12,094 nt of DNA from an uncultured Pelagibacterales bacterium (GTDB lineage: Bacteria; Pseudomonadota; Alphaproteobacteria; Pelagibacterales; Pelagibacteraceae): positions 1 through 12,094 of the forward strand of contig CAJVZX010000019.1 of the NCBI GenBank assembly GCA_913020625.1, written 5' to 3'. Shown piece by piece: positions 1 through 5,208 of the stretch (positions are counted from its first letter, which is position 1; each line of letters opens with the position of its first letter). Under the pieces are notes generated by a model. It saw only the letters and a list, made by a program, of their open reading frames with translations, was not told where the DNA came from and made no database searches. The position numbers and the translations under genes are program-made.

Positions 1-34
1 ACATTGAAGTAAATAAAAATAAAATAAATTAGGC

Positions 35-55
35 GTTGGTAAAATCTTTACCAAC
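35..55. repeat. Perfect 9-bp inverted repeat (hairpin)
   Basis: GTTGGTAAA at 35-43 pairs exactly with TTTACCAAC at 47-55 around a 3-nt loop. On the + strand it is followed by a C/A-rich stretch, not a T-run, so it is not a standard rho-independent terminator in that direction. On the - strand it is followed, after about 6 nt, by a T-rich stretch (positions 30 down to 1), so it could end a leftward transcript. It may also be the first stem of a larger structured RNA with the hairpin at 64-100. Confidence 0.6.
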
Positions 56-63
56 CACTCCGA

Positions 64-100
64 AACCTGAGGCGGGATACGTGAAAAAATTTCACAGGTT
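64..100. repeat. Two-part stem with 12-nt one-sided bulge
   Basis: AACCTG at 64-69 pairs with CAGGTT at 95-100. Inside it, TGAAA at 82-86 pairs with TTTCA at 90-94 around an AAA loop. The left side carries an unpaired stretch at 70-81 that is richer in G than its surroundings. A weakly U-rich stretch follows at 99-112. The shape could be part of a folded RNA, but I cannot assign it to a known riboswitch or small RNA family. Confidence 0.4.
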
Positions 101-165
101 AGTTAATTTTCTAAACTTTGTTCTTGATTAAAGCTGAATTAATTTACTTTAAAAATTTTTAATAA

Positions 166-182
166 CCACGCTGTTTGCGTGG
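166..182. repeat. 6-bp GC-rich hairpin
   Basis: CCACGC at 166-171 pairs with GCGTGG at 177-182 around the loop TGTTT. It stands out in a very AT-rich context. On the + strand it has no following T-run. On the - strand it is followed by TTATTAAAAATTTTT, so it could act as a weak terminator for leftward transcription. No leftward gene is visible inside the window. Confidence 0.45.
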
Positions 183-196
183 GTAATAAATAAATG

Positions 197-287
197 GCCA
201 GGGATGCACTAGGGATGATAAATTACATGCAGCCCTTAAATAAGCCAGGGATGATATAGGAATGATGTTTGTTCCACCTATATCCCT
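197..287. repeat. Two related ~40-nt repeat units, each with an imperfect hairpin
   Basis: Unit 1 (197-236) and unit 2 (244-287) both begin with GCCAGGGATG, both carry a second AGGRATGAT copy 11 nt after the first, and both end in CCCT. Their first 23 bases match at 19 positions. Each can fold: in unit 1, AGGGATGCA 200-208 pairs with TGCAGCCCT 228-236 with one A/G mismatch; in unit 2, AGGGAT 247-252 plus ATAGG 256-260 pair with 277-287 around a GAT bulge. The spacing between units is 47 nt. The role is unknown; a REP-like element, an RNA regulatory structure or a decayed duplication are all possible. Confidence 0.6.
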
Positions 288-305
288 ACATTCCCAAATA
301 TTACT

Positions 306-335
306 TTTATCTTTCATAATTTCTTGTTATATAAA
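306..335 (+). promoter_or_regulatory. Possible sigma70-type promoter for the tRNA cluster
   Basis: TATAAA at 330-335 is a good -10 candidate. It lies 16 nt before tRNA-Val, which would leave a leader of about 10 nt for RNase P to remove. TTTATC at 306-311 is a weak -35 candidate with an 18-nt spacer. AT-rich DNA gives many chance matches, so the position relative to the tRNA is the main support. Confidence 0.35.
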
Positions 336-351
336 AGGGTTTTTAAGTGCA

Positions 352-427
352 GGGAGGTTAGCTCAGCTGGTAGAGCATCTGATTTACATTCAGAGGGCCA
401 TAGGTTCGAGTCCTATACCTCCCACCA
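352..427 (+). tRNA. tRNA-Val (anticodon UAC)
   Basis: A full cloverleaf is visible. The acceptor stem GGGAGGT 352-358 pairs with ACCTCCC 417-423. The D arm is GCTC/GAGC. The anticodon stem TCTGA/TCAGA encloses the loop TTTACAT with anticodon TAC at 385-387. The T arm is ATAGG/CCTAT with loop TTCGAGT. The discriminator is A, as expected for valine, and the 3' CCA is encoded at 425-427. Length is 76 nt. It reads GUA and, by wobble or modification, other valine codons. It sits only 4 nt upstream of tRNA-Asp, so the two are almost certainly processed from one transcript. Confidence 0.97.
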
Positions 428-431
428 TAGT

Positions 432-508
432 GGGGGTGTAGCTCAGTTGGTTAGAGCGATCGCCTGTCACGCGATAGGTCGAGGGTTCGAGTCCCTTCAC
501 TCCCGCCA
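432..508 (+). tRNA. tRNA-Asp (anticodon GUC)
   Basis: The cloverleaf is complete. The acceptor stem GGGGGTG 432-438 pairs with CACTCCC 498-504 with one G-U pair. The D arm is GCTC/GAGC. The anticodon stem ATCGC/GCGAT encloses CTGTCAC with anticodon GTC at 466-468. The T arm is GAGGG/CCCTT with loop TTCGAGT. The discriminator is G, the expected aspartate identity base, and CCA is encoded at 506-508. Length is 77 nt. No hairpin-plus-T-run terminator follows, so transcription may continue into nuoA 82 nt downstream. Confidence 0.97.
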
Positions 509-539
509 CTAATTCATCATTTTATTAAAAATATTAAAT

Positions 540-584
540 GTGACTATAACTCTACTACTAGAATATATAAAAATATTATATAAA
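540..584 (+). promoter_or_regulatory. Possible nuo operon promoter region
   Basis: The 82-nt spacer before nuoA holds several -10-like boxes. GTGACT at 540-545 (4 of 6 matches to TTGACA) is followed 18 nt later by TATATA at 564-569. TATAAA at 579-584 lies only 6 nt before the nuoA ATG and, if used, would give an essentially leaderless message. All boxes could be chance in such AT-rich DNA, and the operon could instead be read through from the tRNA promoter. Confidence 0.3.
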
Positions 585-590
585 TAACCC

Positions 591-959
591 ATGTTAAGTG
601 AATTTTTAAGCAATTATTTTACAATTATTATTTTTTTGTTTTTATCGTTAGGTTTAAGTGTAGGTTTTATTGTACTTAATTTTATTTTATCACCAAAAAA
701 TCCTGATCCAGAAAAACTATCTGCTTATGAATGTGGCTTTGAACCTTTTAGCGATTCTAGAATGGAATTTGATATCAGGTTTTATTTAGTTGCGATACTT
801 TTTATTATTTTTGATCTTGAAATAGCCTTCCTGTTTCCTTGGGCAATATCTTTAGGAAATATTGGTTTTGTTGGCTTTATTTCAATGATGATATTTCTTT
901 TTATTTTGACGATTGGTTTTATTTATGAGTGGAAAAAAGGTGCACTAGATTGGGACTAA
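591..959 (+). CDS. nuoA: NADH-quinone oxidoreductase subunit A
   Basis: Small membrane subunit of complex I that packs beside NuoH, NuoJ and NuoK near the quinone chamber. The 122-residue product is of normal length and has three hydrophobic segments (about 8-33, 62-85 and 92-113). Between the first two is the family loop YECGFEP at 46-52 with Cys48, followed by FDIRFY and then FDLEIAFLFPWA from residue 74, with Asp75 and Glu77 matching the conserved acidic pair. It ends in the typical YEWKKGALDWD. The start ATG has no Shine-Dalgarno sequence upstream (ATAACCC). It is first in the operon, after the tRNA pair, and is followed by nuoB after 7 nt. Confidence 0.97.
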   Translation: MLSEFLSNYFTIIIFLFLSLGLSVGFIVLNFILSPKNPDPEKLSAYECGFEPFSDSRMEFDIRFYLVAILFIIFDLEIAFLFPWAISLGNIGFVGFISMMIFLFILTIGFIYEWKKGALDWD

Positions 960-966
960 ATTTTTT

Positions 967-1491
967 ATGATAAATTTAAATGATCGAGAAAAACAAATAC
1001 CACAAGAATTTAAACAATTAGCAAAAGATTTTAGTGAGAAGGGATTTGTTACTACATCTTTAGATAATTTAGTAAATTGGGCACGTACAGGATCATTACA
1101 TTGGATGACTTTTGGACTTGCATGTTGTGCGGTTGAAATGATGCAAACTTCAATGCCAAGATATGATCTTGAGAGATTTGGCGCTGCACCAAGAGGATCT
1201 CCTAGACAGTCAGATGTTATGATTGTTGCAGGCACCTTAACAAATAAAATGGCTCCAGCTTTAAGAAAAGTTTATGATCAAATGCCAGAACCAAGATATG
1301 TAATATCAATGGGAAGTTGCGCAAATGGTGGTGGATATTATCATTATTCATACTCAGTGGTTAGAGGTTGTGACAGAATTGTTCCTGTAGATATTTATGT
1401 TCCAGGATGTCCGCCTTCAGCAGAAGCTTTGCTATATGGAATTTTGCAGCTACAAAAAAAAATAAGAAGAGAAGGTTCAATTGAAAGATAA
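967..1491 (+). CDS. nuoB: NADH-quinone oxidoreductase subunit B (cluster N2)
   Basis: Carries the terminal [4Fe-4S] cluster N2, which passes electrons to quinone at the interface with NuoD and NuoH. All four expected ligands are visible: the tandem Cys53-Cys54 in LACCAVEMM, Cys118 in MGSCANGGGYY and Cys148 in VPGCPPSAEALLYG. The extra Cys135 in RGCDRIVP is a usual family residue, not a ligand. At 174 residues the length is normal for alphaproteobacteria, with a short charged N-terminal tail (1-20). The ATG follows a run of six T with no Shine-Dalgarno, so coupling to nuoA translation is likely. A run of nine A lies near the 3' end (1454-1462). Confidence 0.98.
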   Translation: MINLNDREKQIPQEFKQLAKDFSEKGFVTTSLDNLVNWARTGSLHWMTFGLACCAVEMMQTSMPRYDLERFGAAPRGSPRQSDVMIVAGTLTNKMAPALRKVYDQMPEPRYVISMGSCANGGGYYHYSYSVVRGCDRIVPVDIYVPGCPPSAEALLYGILQLQKKIRREGSIER

Positions 1492-1493
1492 AA

Positions 1494-2099
1494 ATGATAA
1501 TTGAATTAGAGGATTTAGAAAAAGTAATAAATTCAGGACTAACAACTTTTATTAAATCTTCTGAAATAAAATTAAAACAATTAATTATTCATTGTAAAAT
1601 TGAAAATATTTCAGAAATAATTTTATTTTTGAAAAATAATGAAAAATGTAAATTTAGACAATTAATTGATATTACAGCCATTGATTATCCTGAAAGGGAA
1701 AAAAGATTTAGAATGGTTTATTTTTTTCTTAGTCATGAAAATAACAATAGAATTATTATTAATTCAGATATTGAAATAAATACAAAAGTTCCATCAATAA
1801 CGAACATTTTTCCTTCAGCTAATTGGATGGAAAGAGAAGTTTTTGATATGTATGGAATACTTTTTTCAAAACATCCTGATTTAAGAAGAATTTTGACAGA
1901 CTATGAATTTGAGGGATATCCACTTAGAAAAGATTTTCCACTTACAGGATATACAGAAGTTAGATACAGCGAGAATAAAAAAAAAGTTATTTATGAGCCT
2001 GTTAAACTAGAGCAAAATTATAGAAATTTTGATTTTGAAAGTCCTTGGAAAGGAACCAAATATATAAAAGATCAAAGCAAAAATAAGAATCAAGAATAA
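1494..2099 (+). CDS. nuoC: NADH-quinone oxidoreductase subunit C
   Basis: The 30-kDa peripheral-arm subunit, a scaffold with no cofactor that binds NuoD. The signature is clear: WMEREVFDMYGILFSKHPDL at about 111-130, then GYPLRKDFPLTGYTEVRY at 141-158. The N-terminal ~100 residues are the more variable alpha/beta domain, here rich in Ile, Lys and Asn. The 201-residue length fits an unfused NuoC; in E. coli and relatives it is fused to NuoD. The C-terminal tail (about 185-201) is hydrophilic and ends in a Lys/Asn/Gln-rich stretch. The gene starts 2 nt after nuoB and ends 1 nt before nuoD. A run of nine A (1977-1985) encodes the Lys stretch at 162-164. Confidence 0.97.
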   Translation: MIIELEDLEKVINSGLTTFIKSSEIKLKQLIIHCKIENISEIILFLKNNEKCKFRQLIDITAIDYPEREKRFRMVYFFLSHENNNRIIINSDIEINTKVPSITNIFPSANWMEREVFDMYGILFSKHPDLRRILTDYEFEGYPLRKDFPLTGYTEVRYSENKKKVIYEPVKLEQNYRNFDFESPWKGTKYIKDQSKNKNQE

Positions 2100-2100
2100 G

Positions 2101-3276
2101 ATGGTAAAAGAAAAGAAAACCTTAAATCTTAATTTTGGCCCCCAACATCCAGCAGCGCATGGTGTTCTAAGATTAATTTTAGAACTTGATGGAGAAGTTA
2201 TAGAACGTGCAGATCCACATATTGGATTACTTCACAGAGGAACAGAAAAGTTAATAGAGCATAAAACTTATGCCCAAGCTTTACCTTATTTTGATCGTTT
2301 AGATTATGTAGCCCCAATGAATCAAGAACATGCTTTTGCATTAGCAATTGAAAAATTATTAGATTTAAAAGTTCCAATAAGGGCTCAGTATATAAGAGTG
2401 TTATTTTGTGAAATAGGAAGAATTTTAAGTCATATTTTAAATATTACCACCCAAGCTTTAGATGTTGGAGCTTTAACACCATCTTTATGGGGATTTGAAG
2501 AAAGAGAAACATTGATGACTTTTTATGAGAGAGTTTCAGGATCAAGACTACATGCTAATTATTTTAGAACTGGTGGTGTTCATCAAGATTTACCAATGGG
2601 TCTTGCTGAAGATATTTTAAAATTTTGTGAAAGTTTTCCAAAAATAATTGATGATTTAGAAAATCTTCTTACAGATAATAGAATTTTTAAACAAAGAAAT
2701 GTTGATATAGGAATTGTAAGTCAACAAGATGCTCTTGATTATAGCTTTTCTGGAGTTATGTTAAGAGGATCTGGTGTTGCTTGGGATTTAAGAAAATCTC
2801 AACCTTACGAATGTTATGAAAAATTTAATTTTAAAATTCCTGTAGGTAAAAATGGTGATTGTTATGACAGATATTTATGTAGAATTGAAGAAATGAGAGA
2901 AAGCATAAATATTATGAAACAATGTTTAAAAGATATTCCCACAGGTCCAATTAAAACAATAAATGGAAAAGTATCCCCTCCTCCTAAATCAGAGATTAAA
3001 AAATCTATGGAAGCTTTAATTCATCATTTTAAATTATTTACCGAAGGTTATAGAGTTGATGCAGGCGAAATTTATACTGCAGTTGAAGCTCCCAAGGGTG
3101 AATTTGGAGTTTATCTTGTATCAGACGGTTCAAATAAGCCTTATAAATGCAAAATAAGAGCGCCAGGTTTTTCCCATTTACAAGCGATGGATTATCTAAT
3201 CAAAGGACATATGTTGGCAGATGTGCCAGCTGTTTTGGGTTCTTTAGATGTTGTTTTTGGAGAAATAGATAGATGA
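2101..3276 (+). CDS. nuoD: NADH-quinone oxidoreductase subunit D (quinone site)
   Basis: The 49-kDa subunit, related to the large subunit of [NiFe] hydrogenases; with NuoB it forms the quinone head-group site. The N-terminal NFGPQHPAAHG at 11-21 carries His20, and DRLDYV carries Tyr69. Their 49-residue spacing equals that of the quinone-binding His and Tyr in the bovine and Thermus enzymes. Asp121 in DVGALTPSLWGFEERE also aligns with a conserved residue. The second half shows MLRGSGVAWDLRKSQPYE (220-237) and the C-terminal PGFSHLQAMD and DVVFGEIDR. Length 391 is normal and there is no fusion to NuoC. The stop codon overlaps the nuoE start (ATGA). Confidence 0.98.
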   Translation: MVKEKKTLNLNFGPQHPAAHGVLRLILELDGEVIERADPHIGLLHRGTEKLIEHKTYAQALPYFDRLDYVAPMNQEHAFALAIEKLLDLKVPIRAQYIRVLFCEIGRILSHILNITTQALDVGALTPSLWGFEERETLMTFYERVSGSRLHANYFRTGGVHQDLPMGLAEDILKFCESFPKIIDDLENLLTDNRIFKQRNVDIGIVSQQDALDYSFSGVMLRGSGVAWDLRKSQPYECYEKFNFKIPVGKNGDCYDRYLCRIEEMRESINIMKQCLKDIPTGPIKTINGKVSPPPKSEIKKSMEALIHHFKLFTEGYRVDAGEIYTAVEAPKGEFGVYLVSDGSNKPYKCKIRAPGFSHLQAMDYLIKGHMLADVPAVLGSLDVVFGEIDR

Positions 3277-3881
3277 GTATAAAAAAAATATCTAAAGAAC
3301 AGCCAGAATTTTTTAAATTTTCTGAGGAAAATTTAAATAAAGCAAAAAAAATAATTAGCAAATATCCTACAGAAAAACAAGCTAGTGCAGTCATGCCACT
3401 ACTTTATTTAGTGCAAGGTCAAAATGAAAACTGGATTCCTTTAGTAGCAATGAAGTATATAGCCAAGTTTTTAAATATTCCTTACATAAGAGTTTACGAA
3501 GTTGCAACTTTTTACTCAATGTTTAATTTGTCCCCAGTGGGAAAATATTTTGTTCAAGTTTGCACAACAACCCCATGTATGATTAGAGGAGCTTATAAAA
3601 TTGTTGATGTCTGCAAAGAAAAAATTTGTGAAAATCAAAAAGAATTATCAAAAGATAATATAGCTTCATGGACCGAAGTTGAGTGCTTAGGGGCCTGTGT
3701 TAATGCTCCAATGATGCAAATAAATGATGATTATTTTGAAGATTTAGATAAAGAAAAAACGGAAGAAATTATAGAAATGATTTTGAACGACAAACAACCA
3801 AAACCCGGTTCTTATAGAAATAGAAAAAGTGCTGAACCAGAAAATAAAAGAACAACATTGCTAAATATTAAAAATGCTTAA
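3273..3881 (+). CDS. nuoE: NADH-quinone oxidoreductase subunit E (cluster N1a)
   Basis: The 24-kDa subunit of the NADH-oxidising module, a thioredoxin-like fold holding the [2Fe-2S] cluster N1a next to NuoF. Ligands are Cys97 and Cys102 in VCTTTPC, and Cys138 and Cys142 in ECLGAC. The upstream helical part includes YEVATFYSMFNLSPVGKY (75-92). At 202 residues it is longer than E. coli NuoE; the extra length is a basic, hydrophilic C-terminal tail from about 174 on, of a kind I associate with alphaproteobacterial NuoE. It overlaps nuoD by 4 nt (ATGA), has a GGAG Shine-Dalgarno at 3259-3262, and overlaps nuoF by 8 nt. Confidence 0.97.
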   Translation: MSIKKISKEQPEFFKFSEENLNKAKKIISKYPTEKQASAVMPLLYLVQGQNENWIPLVAMKYIAKFLNIPYIRVYEVATFYSMFNLSPVGKYFVQVCTTTPCMIRGAYKIVDVCKEKICENQKELSKDNIASWTEVECLGACVNAPMMQINDDYFEDLDKEKTEEIIEMILNDKQPKPGSYRNRKSAEPENKRTTLLNIKNA

Positions 3882-5208
3882 AGATACTGATAGAATATTC
3901 ACAAATTTGTATAACGATGAAAGTTGGAAAATAGACTCTGCTATTTCAAGGGGAGATTGGAAAAATACAAAAGAAATATTATCTAAAGGAAAAGAATGGA
4001 TTATTAATGAAATCAAACTATCCGAATTAAGGGGTAGAGGTGGGGCTGGTTTTCCAACAGGTTTAAAATGGTCTTTTGCTCCAAAAGAAATTGGAAGTAG
4101 ACCACATTACCTTATTATTAATGGCGATGAATCCGAACCTGGAACCTGTAAAGATCGAGATATATTTAAATTTGAACCACAAAAGTTAATTGAAGGCTGT
4201 TTAATATCCTCATACGCGGTTGGAGCACACACGTGTTATATCTATATAAGAGGTGAATTTTTTCGTGAAGGACAAAAATTACAAACAGCAATTGAAGAGG
4301 CATATGAAAAAAATTTTTTAGGACAAAATGCATGTAACAGTGGATGGGATCTTGATATTCATATTCATTATGGTGCTGGTGCATATATTTGCGGTGAAGA
4401 AACAGCATTATTAGAAAGTTTAGAAGGCAAAAAAGGCCTACCAAGAATAAAACCTCCTTTTCCGGCTCTTGTTGGATTATATGGATGTCCTACTATAGTT
4501 AACAATGTTGAAACTATAGCAGTTGTACCAACAATTTTAAGAAGAGGTGGTAAATGGTTTGCTTCTTTAGGAAAGCCAAAAAATACGGGAACTAAAATAT
4601 TTTGTATTTCTGGGAACGTAAATAATCCTTGTAACGTGGAAGAAGAATTGGGAATTACATTAAAAGAATTAATAGAACAGCATGCTGGTGGAGTGATAGG
4701 TGGTTGGGACAATCTTCAAGCGGTTATACCCGGAGGATCTTCTATGCCTTTATTACCTAAAAATATATGTGATACGATTACAATGGATTTTGATTCATTG
4801 ATAAAAGAAAAAAGCGGATTAGGTACTGCAGGAATTGTGGTTATAAATAAAGATCAGGATATTATTAAATGTATGGCAAGAATAGCAAAATTTTATAAAC
4901 ATGAAAGTTGTGGCCAATGTACTCCTTGCAGAGAAGGATCTGGATGGATGTGGAGAATGTTGGAACGTATGGCTAAAGGCAATGCATCAATTAAAGAAAT
5001 AGATTTACTATCTGAGGTAACAAAACAAATTGAAGGTTATACAATTTGTGCATTTGGTGAAGGATCTTCATGGCCTGTTCAAGGATTGTTAAGACATTTC
5101 AGAAAAGAAATAGAAAAAAGAAATAGTTCAGATCCATTAATAATTAAACAAAATAAAAATATTCCTTATTTGATAGATCAACATTTACTAGAAGAAGATA
5201 ATGCCTAA
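3874..5208 (+). CDS. nuoF: NADH-quinone oxidoreductase subunit F (NADH/FMN, cluster N3)
   Basis: The 51-kDa subunit that binds NADH and FMN and starts electron transfer through [4Fe-4S] N3. The flavin loop LRGRGGAGFPTGLKW is at 52-66, the NADH/FMN region GDESEPGTCKDRD at 84-96, and GAGAYICGEETALLESLEG at 167-185. N3 ligands are Cys346, Cys349 and Cys352 in ESCGQCTPCREG, plus Cys392 in TICAFGEGSSWPVQG. That last loop differs slightly from the common CALGDAAAWP, though the Cys and the W-P are kept. Length 444 is normal. There is no Shine-Dalgarno; the start overlaps nuoE by 8 nt and the end overlaps nuoG by 8 nt, which suggests translational coupling. Confidence 0.98.
   Translation: MLKDTDRIFTNLYNDESWKIDSAISRGDWKNTKEILSKGKEWIINEIKLSELRGRGGAGFPTGLKWSFAPKEIGSRPHYLIINGDESEPGTCKDRDIFKFEPQKLIEGCLISSYAVGAHTCYIYIRGEFFREGQKLQTAIEEAYEKNFLGQNACNSGWDLDIHIHYGAGAYICGEETALLESLEGKKGLPRIKPPFPALVGLYGCPTIVNNVETIAVVPTILRRGGKWFASLGKPKNTGTKIFCISGNVNNPCNVEEELGITLKELIEQHAGGVIGGWDNLQAVIPGGSSMPLLPKNICDTITMDFDSLIKEKSGLGTAGIVVINKDQDIIKCMARIAKFYKHESCGQCTPCREGSGWMWRMLERMAKGNASIKEIDLLSEVTKQIEGYTICAFGEGSSWPVQGLLRHFRKEIEKRNSSDPLIIKQNKNIPYLIDQHLLEEDNA

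Larger units (their letters stand above)
1..351. other. Gene-free spacer with inverted repeats upstream of the tRNAs
   Basis: I see no convincing protein gene in this AT-rich stretch on either strand. Reading frame 1 closes at TAA 10-12 (residues T-L-K) and frame 3 at TAG 30-32, so the tail of an upstream gene may lie at the very edge, but too little is visible to name it. In many alphaproteobacteria lon and hupB precede this tRNA/nuo locus; that is remembered context, not something seen here. The stretch contains hairpins at 35-55, 64-100 and 166-182, two related repeat units at 197-287, and a weak promoter-like site before the first tRNA. A conserved small RNA or leader could lie here, but I do not recognise a family. 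Confidence 0.6.

Noticed and set aside
1..12. 3' end of an upstream gene such as hupB (T-L-K-stop)
   Set aside because: Only three codons are visible and another frame also closes nearby at 30-32. Gene order in relatives makes hupB plausible, but the sequence cannot support it.
35..55. Rho-independent terminator of an upstream rightward gene
   Set aside because: The stem is followed by CACTCCGAAACC, not a T-run. Only the - strand reading has a T-rich tail.
55..95. Resemblance to the 3' half of a TPP riboswitch (ACCTGA followed by GGGATA)
   Set aside because: The required CUGAGA of the 5' half and the flanking helices are absent, no thiamine gene follows, and the match is short.
247..294. 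Classical H-type pseudoknot
   Set aside because: The crossing helices would need loops of 0 and 1 nt across stems of 6 and 9 bp, which is sterically unlikely. Kept only as possible alternative folds.
324..512. 62-codon + strand open frame across the tRNA region
   Set aside because: It runs through both tRNA genes and its translation is the typical false product of tRNA sequence. The two cloverleaves explain the bases.
945..1235. - strand open frames opposite nuoB, nuoD/E, nuoF, nuoH and nuoI
   Set aside because: They lie inside well-conserved complex I genes on the + strand, show no recognisable family features and are shadows of those genes.
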